A stretch of 64,000 nucleotides of DNA, taken from an uncultured Bacteroides sp. (GTDB taxonomy: Bacteria > Bacteroidota > Bacteroidia > Bacteroidales > Bacteroidaceae). Under the pieces are notes generated by a model. That model ran no database searches, was not told where the DNA came from, and saw nothing but the letters and a program-made list of their open reading frames with translations. Position numbers and translations under genes: made by a program. Of the stretch, positions 49,244 through 58,860 are shown piece by piece (the stretch's first letter is position 1; the number at the start of each line of letters is the position of its first letter). The stretch lies in the NCBI GenBank assembly GCA_944320865.1, contig CALUJC010000004.1, positions 1 to 64,000 of the forward strand, in the 5' to 3' direction.

Positions 49244-49300
49244 TGCAGGCTTTCGCTATGGAAAGGAAAAAGAGCGGACAAAGTGGGGCGAAGGTGAGAT

Positions 49301-51832
49301 TTATTCAATATTCGGGCTTTCCCATCGCTTTGTCTCCGTGCAGGTGGCCATGGCTTTTTCCGTGCCTACGGTCAGGCGGAAGTCGCCTTTCTCGAGTATC
49401 CAATGCCCGTCGGCACCCACAAAGGCCAGGTCGCTGCCTTTCAGTGTCAGTTGCACGGTTTGGGTTTCTCCCGGCTGCAGCTCGATTTTCTTGAAGGCGC
49501 GCAGGCGGCGGTTATCCGGTATGAGGGAAGCGTAGAGGTCGCTGCTGTAGAGCATCACTACCTCTTTCCCGCTCCGGCTGCCCGTGTTGGTCACGTCTAC
49601 GCTCACCACAATGTCATCATTTGCCGTGAAGTGGCTTTGGGAAAGCCGCAGGTTGCTGTAGGCAAAGGTGGTGTAGCTCAGTCCCGTGCCAAACCACCAT
49701 TGGGCATGCGTCTTGGCCTCGTAGTTATAGATGCCGGCCATCGTTTCGCGAACCTCGCATACTTTATAGTCGTAGGTGGTGAACGTCTGCGGATAAGATG
49801 GGTAGGTGAAGGGCAGGCGCCCGCTGAAGTTCTCGTCCCCGGCCAGCAGTTCGGCCAGGGCATCTCCGCCGTAGTTTCCCGGCAGCATCACGTTGACCAC
49901 AGCCTTTACCAGCGGCTCGATGTCATAGATGAGCCTGCTCCGTCCTTGGTTCAAGATAAGGATGACCGGCTTCCCCGTGGCGGCCAATTGTTTCACCAGT
50001 TCCCTTTGATTGGCCGAAAGGTGCAGGTCTTGCATGTTGCCGCTGGTTTCGGCATACGAGTTCTCGCCCACGCAGACCACAATGTAGTCTACGCCTTGGG
50101 CAGCCTGCACAGCCTTGGCTATTTGCGGTTCAAGCTCGCTTTCAAAGTGACCGGCGTTGTCATATTCCACGCCCGGCTCGTAAATCACATTTTCTGCGCC
50201 AAACTTGGCTTGCATGGCTTCCAGTATGGTGTTATATTCCCCGGTGAAAGGTTCGCTCTTGCTGCCCTGCCAGGTGTACGACCAGCCGCCGTTCAGTCCC
50301 CGCATGGTGTGGGCATTGGGGCCGCACACCAGTATCTTTTTCCCTCGTGCCAGGGGCAGGATGTTTCCTTCATTCTTCAGCAGCACTTCCGACTCTATGG
50401 CGGTCTGCAGGGCGGCTTGCTTATGTTCCGCGCTCCCGAAGTCTGGATAAAGCGAGGGGTCTACCACGGGGTGCTCAAACAAGCCTACCCGGTGCTTCAT
50501 TCGAAGGATGCGGCTCACTGCGTCGTCTATGCGCGTCATGGGTATGCTGCCCTCCAGGACGGCCTCTTTCAGCAGCGCGCCATAGTTCCACTCCGAGGGC
50601 ACCATCATCAGGTCTACTCCCGCATTGATGGCCAGTATGATGCCTTCCTTCTTCGTCTCCACAATGTGGTCGCGCAGGCGCAGGTTTTCAATGTCCGCCC
50701 AGTCGGTTACAATCATGCCGTCCCAGTCCAGCTCTTCTTTCAGCCAGCCGGTCAGGAGGCGCTTGTTGGCCACGCCGTTCATGCCGTTCAGTATGGACGA
50801 ATTGGTCATGGTGGACAATGCCCCGGCACGGAAACACCGCAGGAAGGGGGCAAACTGCTTTTCGCGTAAGTCCATGTCGGTGATGGTACCCGGGTTGCGG
50901 TCGATGCCGTTGCCCGTCACCCCGTAGCCCACAAAGTGTTTCAGGCTGGTTCCTACGTGGTATTGGTCTATGTGGTTGGGGTCGTCGCCCTGCAGCCCGC
51001 GCAAGTAGGCTTCGCCCATCACGCTGCCCAGATAGGCATCCTCGCCTACGCCTTCATATTGGCGCGACCATGCCGGGTGTCTGCCCAGGTCCAAGTCGGG
51101 AACAAATACCCAGGGCACTCCGCTGGCCCGTGTCTCGTAGGCCGAAATCTCCCCCATGCAGTGTGCCAGTTCAGGGTTGAACGTGGCCGCCATGCCTATG
51201 GGCTGGGGAAACAAGGTACCGCCCAGGGTGTAGGTAGTGCCATGCACTTGGTCGAGCCCGTACATGCACGGGATGCCCAGGTACTTCATGGCCGCCTCTT
51301 GAATCTGCGTGGTAGCCCGTTGCCAGGTCTGCAAGTCGGCACCGTGTATGCCGCCCAGCATGTTGAGTACCGAGGAGACCTTGTATTTCTCGAAAGCCAT
51401 GCGCAGCTTTTCTTCGTCCAGTCTGAAGCCCAACGAGTCATTGATTTGTTGCGACAGGTTGTAGAAGTCGTAGGCGGCTTCCGGCTTTACCTTGCCGTTG
51501 GCATCCGTCAGCCGCTCTATGGGGTATTGCTTCTCCAGGTCAAAACGCTGTAAGATGCCCTCCAGTTCGCTTCTGCCTTTGCTCATCAGCGACTGGATGC
51601 TGAAGGCCGGGTCGGTGTAGGCGATAAGGTTGATTTCAATCTGAATCATCTGCCCCAGCTTCTCGTCGAGGGTCATTTGTCCCAGGTGTTCCGCCACGGC
51701 CTTCTCTATGGCGGCATCCCGCGCAATGGCCGGACGACCTTGCGGGACAGCAGTCTGTGCATGTCCGCCCGTGGCGGGCAGCAGGCACAGCAGGGCCAGC
51801 ATGCAGCCGGCCAGTGTGTTACGTAGTTTCAT
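49301..51832 (-). CDS. Glycoside hydrolase family 3 beta-glucosidase-type enzyme (first)
   Basis: Secreted retaining exo-enzyme, 843 residues: signal peptide (1-25), TIM-like domain, alpha/beta sandwich and fibronectin-III-like domain. Nucleophile Asp377 in GMIVTDWADIENL. Also KHFVGYG and the GVGEDAYLGS substrate motif. The C-terminal part has VCVGENSYAETSGN and RLPFTYP. 33 bp after the GH35-like gene, so probably co-transcribed with it. Most likely a beta-glucosidase or beta-xylosidase of the locus. Confidence 0.93.
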   Translation of the reverse strand: MKLRNTLAGCMLALLCLLPATGGHAQTAVPQGRPAIARDAAIEKAVAEHLGQMTLDEKLGQMIQIEINLIAYTDPAFSIQSLMSKGRSELEGILQRFDLEKQYPIERLTDANGKVKPEAAYDFYNLSQQINDSLGFRLDEEKLRMAFEKYKVSSVLNMLGGIHGADLQTWQRATTQIQEAAMKYLGIPCMYGLDQVHGTTYTLGGTLFPQPIGMAATFNPELAHCMGEISAYETRASGVPWVFVPDLDLGRHPAWSRQYEGVGEDAYLGSVMGEAYLRGLQGDDPNHIDQYHVGTSLKHFVGYGVTGNGIDRNPGTITDMDLREKQFAPFLRCFRAGALSTMTNSSILNGMNGVANKRLLTGWLKEELDWDGMIVTDWADIENLRLRDHIVETKKEGIILAINAGVDLMMVPSEWNYGALLKEAVLEGSIPMTRIDDAVSRILRMKHRVGLFEHPVVDPSLYPDFGSAEHKQAALQTAIESEVLLKNEGNILPLARGKKILVCGPNAHTMRGLNGGWSYTWQGSKSEPFTGEYNTILEAMQAKFGAENVIYEPGVEYDNAGHFESELEPQIAKAVQAAQGVDYIVVCVGENSYAETSGNMQDLHLSANQRELVKQLAATGKPVILILNQGRSRLIYDIEPLVKAVVNVMLPGNYGGDALAELLAGDENFSGRLPFTYPSYPQTFTTYDYKVCEVRETMAGIYNYEAKTHAQWWFGTGLSYTTFAYSNLRLSQSHFTANDDIVVSVDVTNTGSRSGKEVVMLYSSDLYASLIPDNRRLRAFKKIELQPGETQTVQLTLKGSDLAFVGADGHWILEKGDFRLTVGTEKAMATCTETKRWESPNIE

Positions 51833-51865
51833 ATGCGTGTAGTATGTTTGGAATGTCTGTAGTCT

Positions 51866-53617
51866 TTAGTAGCCATACATCTTGACGCGGAATACCTTGG
51901 CCTCGTCTTTGCCGATGACCACTCCGCCCAGGGCTGTCTCGTCTCCGTTGAGCCGATGGGACAGCATTTCACCCTCTGGTGTGAAGATAATCTCGTCGAC
52001 AGAGAGCAGGCCGATGTTGTCCGCCTTGCAGTGGCTGCCCTTTTCTATGGCAATCATCATGTCGCCGAAGCCTGCCAGGAGGAAATCTCCTTTCCCCATC
52101 TCGATGACCAGCAGGCCTGCCGTGCCGTCCTTCGGCCTGTTGGGGTCGTCCTCTACGACAATGCCGGCTACCGCCATAGCCCTCTCGGCGGAGAAGGGCG
52201 CGATGCTGATGGCATATTCTCCCATCTCGATGCTGTCCGTCCGCCGGTCGCCGTCGATGAGCAAGCCCGTCAGCCTGGGGGTGCCTGCATGTTGCTGTAT
52301 GTAGGGTATGAGGTGCTTCAGGCAACCGTAGGCTTTGTCATACGACTTGTCCTCTTCATCCGAACTGGCAATCAGTCCCTTGCCGTCTATCCCGAAGGGA
52401 GCATAGCCGATGGCTCCGTATCGCCCGAAGGCATAGAAGGCCCGTGCCGCTCCGGCCGCGTCGGCCTTCGTCTCGGGGATGAACAGCGGATTGCCTCCGG
52501 TGGTGTACGAGCTGCAGGTCTCGTCGAAAATGTCGATGGCATAGATGTCCGGCGAAAAGAAGTCGATGCCGGGTGCTGCCGCCCGCCAGATGTCGAACAC
52601 ATGAGGCAACGGCCCGCCCGAGGGATACCGACCGGGCTCGCGGCCTCCGCTTTGTTTCAGCCAGGCGTTGACGTACATGGGCAGGGGGTATTCTTGCTTG
52701 CCTTGGGCGGCGATATAGCCCACATAGGTGGCATAGTGCCAAGCCATGAAGATTTCTTCCGTCAGGTAGGGAAACTCTGTCAGCCACTCGTCGGTGCCGC
52801 TGCTGGGTTGCCCTTTGCCGAAGACTTCTTCCCAAGTGCCTTGCCGCTTGCTGCCGTTGGTCTCCCAAGCCTGGCGGATGGCGGGGTGCAAGGCCTTGCG
52901 GTGCTTGGCCAGGTAGCCGGTCAACGCCTCGGGCACCTGCCCCTCGAAGGTACGGTTGGCCAGCGGGGAATAGTCGCGCATGGAGCGGTTGGGCTTTCCG
53001 GCAAAGGTGGAGGCAGAGTCGAGGGCGCCCATTTCGTTTTCCACCTGCACCAGGATGACGGTGTGGTCGGTGTCCGTCTCCCTCAGGTGGGCCATCAGGG
53101 CGGAGAAGGCACGGGCGTCGGCTTTCATCGTCTCCGTGCCCAGGGTGGAGAGGGTGTTCATCTTCTGCCCGTCACTGAAGCAGGCCAGCGGGAAGCGGCG
53201 GGTGTCTTGTTTCACCCATGCCGGGACATAGGTGGATACACCGTTCTTCCAACTGCCAAACCACAGGATGCCTACCTTGAGCCCGGCGGTGCGCGCACCG
53301 TTTACGATGTTGTCTACCTGGGTGAAGTCAAATTGTCCCTCCACGGGCTCTATGAGTTCCCAGCTGACGACGGCCAGCACGGTATTCAAGTTCTTGGCCG
53401 CCATCCGTTGCCAAATGGGTGCCATGTAGTGCGCGCTGCCGGTCGATGAGTTGTGCAGCTCTCCGGCCAGCATGAGGAAGGGCTTTCCGTCTACTATGAG
53501 TTGCGTCGTGCCATTCCTCTTGTCCAGGTGGGGAAGGGCAGGGTTGGCTACTTGCGCCTGAGCTCCGTTCAGGGCGAGGCATAAGCCGCACAGCAGGGTA
53601 TAGATAATGCGTTTCAT
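51866..53617 (-). CDS. GH35-like beta-galactosidase with DUF5597 C terminus
   Basis: Secreted, 583 residues. Signal peptide (1-22). TIM barrel of GH35 type: LMLAGELHNSS, the acid/base Glu195 in VQVENEMGA and the probable nucleophile Glu382 in LFIPETKAD. The C-terminal beta domain is the DUF5597 type found in Bacteroidetes and Xanthomonas enzymes encoded in xyloglucan or xylan loci. Upstream gap has two kinds of repeat and no simple promoter outside them. Confidence 0.85.
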   Translation of the reverse strand: MKRIIYTLLCGLCLALNGAQAQVANPALPHLDKRNGTTQLIVDGKPFLMLAGELHNSSTGSAHYMAPIWQRMAAKNLNTVLAVVSWELIEPVEGQFDFTQVDNIVNGARTAGLKVGILWFGSWKNGVSTYVPAWVKQDTRRFPLACFSDGQKMNTLSTLGTETMKADARAFSALMAHLRETDTDHTVILVQVENEMGALDSASTFAGKPNRSMRDYSPLANRTFEGQVPEALTGYLAKHRKALHPAIRQAWETNGSKRQGTWEEVFGKGQPSSGTDEWLTEFPYLTEEIFMAWHYATYVGYIAAQGKQEYPLPMYVNAWLKQSGGREPGRYPSGGPLPHVFDIWRAAAPGIDFFSPDIYAIDIFDETCSSYTTGGNPLFIPETKADAAGAARAFYAFGRYGAIGYAPFGIDGKGLIASSDEEDKSYDKAYGCLKHLIPYIQQHAGTPRLTGLLIDGDRRTDSIEMGEYAISIAPFSAERAMAVAGIVVEDDPNRPKDGTAGLLVIEMGKGDFLLAGFGDMMIAIEKGSHCKADNIGLLSVDEIIFTPEGEMLSHRLNGDETALGGVVIGKDEAKVFRVKMYGY

Positions 53618-53691
53618 GTTTCTTCTGTTGGGATAAGGGTTCTTAATGTTTGGGCGAGGGGTTGGGGATGTGTCAAAATGCGGCGGTAACT

Positions 53692-53830
53692 GAATTCTCC
53701 TCCTCCTGGGAGGAGGAGTACCCGAAGGGGGAGGTGGTAGGTAGAATATAACATATTAAGAATAAGGTATTATCATAACCTACCACCCCGTCACTTCGTG
53801 CCACCCCTCCTCCCGGGAGGAGGGGAATCC
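53692..53830. repeat. Imperfect inverted repeat with GGAGGAG palindromes
   Basis: Left side CTCCTCCTCCTGGGAGGAGG (from 53697) with GGGGGAGGTGGTAGGT; right side ACCTACCACCCC with CCCCTCCTCCCGGGAGGAGG (to about 53824). GGAGGTGGTAGGT near 53730-53742 pairs with ACCTACCACC near 53778-53787, so the whole 140 bp folds on itself around an AT-rich loop. Confidence 0.75.
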
Positions 53831-53860
53831 GTACTAAACAGCATTTCGACACACTCTCAT

Positions 53861-53948
53861 CCTCTTTCTTTTGCAAAGAGATGGCAAAGGTAGTACCTTT
53901 GGTATCTAAAGGTGCCACCTTTGCTTTGCCTCTGTAGTATATAGAGCT
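53861..53948. repeat. 22-bp degenerate tandem array upstream of the GH35-like gene
   Basis: Units at 53861, 53883, 53905 and 53927. Units 2 and 3 read GCAAAGGTAGTACCTTTGG and CTAAAGGTGCCACCTTTGC, each nearly palindromic. The array creates TACCTTTG on both strands (53894-53901 plus; 53885-53892 minus), so it may contain the promoter of the GH35-GH3 pair or only mimic one. Its last unit touches the stop of the next gene. Confidence 0.75.
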
Positions 53949-56266
53949 TACTTCAGCATGAACCTTGCTTGCTTTAGGTCGCGGCTGTTGGGGCCAATCA
54001 TCACGTCGAAGTTGCCAGGCTCGCACACGTACTCCAGGTCATGGTTGTAGTATTTCAGCGTTTCGGGGGTGATGTCGAAAGTCACCACTTGCGATTCGCC
54101 CGGCTCAAGCTCTATCTGGCGGAAGCCTTTCAGTTCCTTTACGGGGCGGGTGCTGGTGCTGTATTCGTCGTGTATGTACATTTGCACCGTTTCCTTGCCC
54201 TTGCGGTTGCCCGTGTTCTTCACGGTGACCGATGCGGTAAGGTGCCCGTCGGTATCCATGGTGGTGGCGGAGAGCTGCACGTCGCCATACTCGTAGGTGG
54301 TATAGCTCAGCCCGTAGCCAAAGGGGTAGAGCGGCGCATTGACCTCGTCCATGTAGTTGCTGCGGAAGCGTATGAAGTGCGCGTCATCGGGCTCGGACGG
54401 ACGGCCGGTATTCTTGTGGTTGTAGCTGATAGGGATTTGTCCCACGCTGCGGGGGAAGGTCATGGTGAGTTTGGCGCTGGGGTTTACGTCGCCCAGCAGC
54501 ACGTCGGCAATGGCCGGTCCGGCCTGCACACCGAGAAACCACGAGTTCAGTATGGCGGGCACATGCTCTGCTTCCCACGTCAGTACAAGCGGCCGCCCGG
54601 TGAATACCACCAGCACTACGGGTTTGCCTGTCTCCAGTAATGCCTTGAGCAAGCGTTGCTGGGGTGCAGGAATCGTGGGGTTGGCACGCGATGCGCCTTC
54701 CCCGTTCATGTTCAAGTTCTCACCCAGGGCGGCGATGATGATGTCGGCATCCTTGGCTACCGCCAGGGCTTCCTGAAGCAGGTCGGCCTCCGTGCGGGTG
54801 TGTACGTCTTTTTTGCGTCCCTCGCCCAGGGCGCCCACAAAGTTGTTGCAAAGTTTGTATTCCAGCAATTCATCGTCCACCAGCCAGCTTCCTTCGGCCC
54901 ACGTCACGCTGCCTTCCGGGCCCATGGCGGCTTTCAGTCCGTCGTAGAGCGATACCGGCTGCACCTTCTTCGAGCTGCCGCTCCAGCTGCCCACCATGTC
55001 CCAACTGTTGTTGGCCATGGGGCCAATGACGGCAATGCGGCTGCCCCGTTTCAGGGGGAGCAGATTGTTTTCGTTCTTCAGCAGCACCTGGCATTCCTGT
55101 GCCATTTCGCGGGCTTGCTTCACATGAGCGTCGGCTCCCAGCGTGCGGGCGGCGCGTTCGGGGTCGCAATACTTGTAGGGGTCTTCAAACAGGCCCAGCT
55201 TGTACTTGGCCTCCAGCACGCGGCGGCAAGCGGTGTCGATGTCATCCATGCTGACGCGGCCTTCTTCATACGCCTTCTTCAGATACTTCACGTAGTATTC
55301 GCTCATCATGTCCATGTCCACGCCGGCTTTCAGGGCGCGCACGCTCACTTCCTCCTCGTCGCCTATGCCGTGGGCCACCATCTCCATGATGCCTGTGTAG
55401 TCGGTCACCACAAAGCCGTCAAAGCCCCACTGCTTACGCAGCACGTCGTCTATCAGGTATTTGTTTGCCGTGGCAGGAATGCCCTCAAATTCATTGAACG
55501 ACACCATGAAGCTGCCCGCGCCGGCATCGCACGCTGCCTTGTAGGGCATCATGTACTCATTGAACGCGCGCTGACGGCTCATGTCCACCGTGTTGTAGTC
55601 GCGCCCGGCCTCCACGGCACCGTAAAGGGCGTAGTGCTTCACGCACGCCATGATGTTATCGTCCTGCGTCAGGTCGTTGTTGCCTTGGAAGCCGCGCACG
55701 TATGCTTTGGCTATTTCACTGCCCAGGTAGGGGTCTTCGCCCGCGCTCTCGGCCACACGGCCCCAGCGGGCATCGTGCGAGATGTCCACCATGGGGGCAT
55801 ACGTCCAGCACACGCCGTCGCTGCTGGCCTCCTTGGCCGACGTGCGCGCCATGCCTTCTATCAGCTCCATGTTCCACGAAGAAGCCAATGCCAGGGGGAT
55901 GGGGAAGGTGACGTCGAAGCCGTGCACCACGTCATACCCGAATATCAAGGGGATGTGCAGGCGGCTGTTTTCCACCGCCATTTGTTGCAGTTCGCGGATG
56001 CGGGCCGCGTCCTTGAAGCCAAACAGTCCGCCCAGCTCGCCGCGCTTCAAGGCTTCGTGCACGGCGGTAGTGTTGTCGTTTATCTGTCCGGATACGAACT
56101 CCGAGCAGATGGTCAGGTTGAGCTGCCCTATTTTTTCATCCAGGGTCATTTGTTCCAGCAAGTTGTCTACAAACTTGTCCATGTCTTTGTCTTCCGCCTG
56201 GCCGGTGAAGCTGCTCAGCCCCATGACAGTGGCCAGCGAAAGAGTGTATAACCAATGTTTTTTCAT
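53948..56266 (-). CDS. Glycoside hydrolase family 3 beta-glucosidase (BglX-like, second)
   Basis: Secreted, 772 residues from the ATG at 56266 (MKKHWLYTLS). The open frame runs 25 codons further up, but that part is made from the end of repeat element copy 2 (KEKYTDKLSF) and would spoil the signal peptide. Seen: VDNLLEQMTLDEKIGQL, KHYALYGA, nucleophile Asp289 in GFVVTDYTGI, and the fibronectin-III domain. Closely BglX-like; beta-glucosidase activity is the default expectation. Its 5' flank is entirely repeat element. Confidence 0.93.
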   Translation of the reverse strand: MKKHWLYTLSLATVMGLSSFTGQAEDKDMDKFVDNLLEQMTLDEKIGQLNLTICSEFVSGQINDNTTAVHEALKRGELGGLFGFKDAARIRELQQMAVENSRLHIPLIFGYDVVHGFDVTFPIPLALASSWNMELIEGMARTSAKEASSDGVCWTYAPMVDISHDARWGRVAESAGEDPYLGSEIAKAYVRGFQGNNDLTQDDNIMACVKHYALYGAVEAGRDYNTVDMSRQRAFNEYMMPYKAACDAGAGSFMVSFNEFEGIPATANKYLIDDVLRKQWGFDGFVVTDYTGIMEMVAHGIGDEEEVSVRALKAGVDMDMMSEYYVKYLKKAYEEGRVSMDDIDTACRRVLEAKYKLGLFEDPYKYCDPERAARTLGADAHVKQAREMAQECQVLLKNENNLLPLKRGSRIAVIGPMANNSWDMVGSWSGSSKKVQPVSLYDGLKAAMGPEGSVTWAEGSWLVDDELLEYKLCNNFVGALGEGRKKDVHTRTEADLLQEALAVAKDADIIIAALGENLNMNGEGASRANPTIPAPQQRLLKALLETGKPVVLVVFTGRPLVLTWEAEHVPAILNSWFLGVQAGPAIADVLLGDVNPSAKLTMTFPRSVGQIPISYNHKNTGRPSEPDDAHFIRFRSNYMDEVNAPLYPFGYGLSYTTYEYGDVQLSATTMDTDGHLTASVTVKNTGNRKGKETVQMYIHDEYSTSTRPVKELKGFRQIELEPGESQVVTFDITPETLKYYNHDLEYVCEPGNFDVMIGPNSRDLKQARFMLK

Positions 56267-56282
56267 AATGTTGGTGTTGTTA

Positions 56283-56764
56283 AATGATAACTTATCTGTG
56301 TACTTTTCTTTTTGCCTTGCCGCAAAAAGAAAAGATACCAAAAGAAAAAAGTCAAGCGCTGAATCTCCGGGGCTACTCCGAGCACGTTTTTGCTAAACGG
56401 CAGGAAACTCGCTACGCTCAGACAACCTGCCGTTCTTCACGCAAAAACGCGCTCTCCGTTTTACGCCCCTCCGCTTAGGCGCGGCCATGCGGCGTTGGGC
56501 AGCAGGCCTTTCGGCCTGTGAGACGCGGCACGCCACGTCTCTACATAGTACGGTTTGATGCCGCATGGCTCTCCGGCATTGACCGGCGGGCGTGAAGCGG
56601 AGGACGGCCGGATGCCGTTAAAAAGGGCAGACTGTCTGAGCGGAGCGAGTTTCTGCCCTTTAGGCAGGAGGCCGTCCGGAGTAGCCCGACGGGCACAGCC
56701 GGGGTCCTTTCTTTTTGGCATCTTTTTCTTTCGGACAAGCGAAAGAAAAAGTGCATATAAATTC
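56283..56764 (-). repeat. Large quasi-palindromic element, copy 2 (inverted)
   Basis: Same blocks as copy 1 in opposite orientation: TTTCTTTTTG/CAAAAAGAAAAG hairpin at 56303-56336, GAGACGCGGCACGCCACGTC near 56521-56540, GGGCAGACTGTCTGAGC near 56626, and the CTTTTTCTTTCG hairpin ending at 56756. Matching extends beyond the hairpins on both sides relative to copy 1 (GTACACAGATAA side and TATATGCAC side). It fills the gap between the second GH3 gene and the GH5 gene and begins about 5 bp after the GH5 stop. Confidence 0.85.
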
Positions 56765-56768
56765 CCAC

Positions 56769-58199
56769 TTATTTCTTCTTCCCGTTCAAATCCAGTGCGT
56801 CAAGTATCTCCTGCTCCCACGCGCCGGTCTTCTCGTCGCGTATCTGGAATACCTCACGGTAGCCCCACAGGTGCGAGCTGAAGCCACGCTTCACGGCCTC
56901 GCCGTGCACGAAGCCCAGGTAGCGGGCGCGCGATGCCTTGTTCACCGTGTTCACGGTGCCATACTCACCCATGTTGACAGGGCGGCCGTGCGCCTCGCTC
57001 CAGCGCTGGATGAAGTCGAAATCATACAAAATGGGAGCCTTCTCCTCGTCGGTGCCCATCCACACGGCTTGCTGACTGTTTTCGGCATGGGCATAGGCCA
57101 GTCCGTTGTGCGTGAAGAGGTGGGGCAGGTAGTAGTGGAACTGCACGATGATGTTCCAGTCGTCTGCCGGCAGCTCCAGCTGGTTCAGCGTCCAGTGCTG
57201 GCCCAGGTTGGGGGTGAGCACCAGCAGCGTGCGGTCGGGGTTGGTTTTGCGGATTATCTTCACCAGCTTGGCCACTATTTCGTTCCACTTCTCGGCGCCC
57301 AGGCGCAGGTTAGGCTCGTTCAGCAGGTCAAAGTACACCTCGGGCGGATAGTCCTTGTAGTGTTCGGCCAGTTGCTCCCACAGGCAGTACAGCCGCTCGA
57401 AGTTCTCTTCATAAGGCACGTTTTCGTCCGGTTCGTCCATGTTGATGTAGGGGTAATAGTGCACGTCGATAGACACGGCCATGCCGTTTTTCAGGCACTC
57501 GTTCACAATGTGGTCCACCTTTTTGAAGAAGGCCGGGTCTATGGTATAAGGTTTCTCGGTAGCGGCATGCTTAGACCAGCACACGTTGAGCCGTATGCTT
57601 TGGAAGCCCACGTCGGCTATCGACTTTATTTCCGAGTCCGGCAGCGGCGCGTCGCGCTCATAGCCCGGGTGCAGGTTGCCGTCGACCACGGCGTTGAGGT
57701 TGATGCCCGTGCCCAGGCGCTTGTTGCGCTCAAAGGCCAGTTGGGCTTCGGCCGGCGCCTTCACTTTGGGGGCAATGTCGGACATTACGCTCTGCTTGTC
57801 GCGCGTCAGCTTGTAGTATTGGGTGGTCATCGAGGTCGGCACGCTGTCAAACGTGGCCGGGCGCTTGGGCGTGCCCATGGCGCCAAAGTCTATGCACAGT
57901 TCCAACGTCCCGTCGGGGTTGACGCGCGCGATGCCTGCCGCCGGCATACCATTGCTTGTGCGCGTCAGGTCTATCTGCATGGGCGTGGTGGCCTGGTTCA
58001 GCGTGTACCGGGCTTGCATCGACACGTTCGACGAGGCCTCGCTCTGTATGTTGAGCGTGGAGTCGGGGTTGAACGTCACGGTCAGCAGGCTGTTGTACTG
58101 CTTCCCGTACCATGTCCCCTCAAGGGAGACTTTCTTTGAGCAGGCGGTGGCCAGTAGCATGAGGGCCGCCACCCAGGCAAAAGTAGTGAATCGTTTCAT
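56769..58199 (-). CDS. GH5-family endoglycanase lipoprotein
   Basis: 476 residues from the ATG at 58199 (MKRFTTFAWV); a 57-codon longer frame crosses the promoter and has no signal. Lipobox LATAC (Cys20), so probably on the outer surface. Residues about 24-140 are a beta-rich lipocalin-like domain starting VSLEGTWYGKQ. From about 155 a GH5 TIM barrel: IRLNVCWSK, acid/base Glu295 in LLNEPN, FHYYLPHLFTH, nucleophile Glu412 in NMGEYGTVN. Likely the surface endo-acting enzyme (glucanase or related) of the locus. Confidence 0.9.
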   Translation of the reverse strand: MKRFTTFAWVAALMLLATACSKKVSLEGTWYGKQYNSLLTVTFNPDSTLNIQSEASSNVSMQARYTLNQATTPMQIDLTRTSNGMPAAGIARVNPDGTLELCIDFGAMGTPKRPATFDSVPTSMTTQYYKLTRDKQSVMSDIAPKVKAPAEAQLAFERNKRLGTGINLNAVVDGNLHPGYERDAPLPDSEIKSIADVGFQSIRLNVCWSKHAATEKPYTIDPAFFKKVDHIVNECLKNGMAVSIDVHYYPYINMDEPDENVPYEENFERLYCLWEQLAEHYKDYPPEVYFDLLNEPNLRLGAEKWNEIVAKLVKIIRKTNPDRTLLVLTPNLGQHWTLNQLELPADDWNIIVQFHYYLPHLFTHNGLAYAHAENSQQAVWMGTDEEKAPILYDFDFIQRWSEAHGRPVNMGEYGTVNTVNKASRARYLGFVHGEAVKRGFSSHLWGYREVFQIRDEKTGAWEQEILDALDLNGKKK

Positions 58200-58268
58200 G
58201 ACATTAATTGTTTTGATATGATTGAAATTGATTGTTGTTTTTCTGCGGACCATTCCCTTAGCCCAAGG

Positions 58269-58276
58269 CAAATGTA
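58269..58276 (-). promoter_or_regulatory. Promoter -7 element for the GH5 gene
   Basis: TACATTTG on the minus strand, about 70 bp before the chosen GH5 ATG. It lies inside the longer open frame, which argues against that frame. No clear -33. Confidence 0.5.
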
Positions 58277-58587
58277 GCCCATAAATAGCTTCCTGCCACC
58301 TCTTGTTAAGGGGGATTAGTAGATTTGCAGAATCTGCATTGTGTTGTGTGACAATGTAATATCTCTTCATCTGTTTCGCGTTTTAGTAGTTTTTCTCCAT
58401 GCCGGGCATCAATGTCTTCCGCCTTGCTGAGCGGGGGAGACTGTCCGAAAAGCATCGATGCCTTATCATTCAGTCATGCTGAACGTCAGTGAAGCATCTC
58501 CCTACTGCGTGCCTTGCGGGGACGGCATTGCTCTTCAATCTTTGTTTTGTACGCATTTTTCTTACATCAACCTCGCTTCATCTTCGC

Positions 58588-58664
58588 TCCTTGTTCGGTC
58601 CTAAGAGAGCGAACTTGGAACGAACATGGTACGAACCTGGTACGAAGGAGGTACGTCGGAAAAC
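58588..58664. repeat. 11-bp degenerate tandem array between GH5 and the regulator
   Basis: Units from 58610: CGAACTTGGAA, CGAACATGGTA, CGAACCTGGTA, CGAAGGAGGTA, CGTCGGAAAAC; two weaker units before. It lies midway in the 721-bp gap between divergent genes. The same gap has a TCATGCTGAACGTCAGTGAA motif near 58474-58493; the remainder shows nothing recognisable apart from the promoters listed. Confidence 0.85.
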
Positions 58665-58860
58665 CGGTTTGAGTGAATTTCTGGACTTAATATCTTGTGT
58701 ATGAGTAGCTTGCTGTTGACTTTCAGACGGTTTGCCGGGAAAATCTGCATTTTTCAGAAATTTTTATTTGTAAAATATGATTACTATTTCGGATGTTGTC
58801 GGAACTGGCGTTTTGCGCCGTTTATCTGTCCTATGGGGCAGAAAATGAGCCGGAGAAATT

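Noticed and set aside
58200..58370. N-terminal extension of the GH5 protein by 57 codons
   Set aside because: It lacks a signal peptide, crosses the likely promoter and would bury the lipobox.
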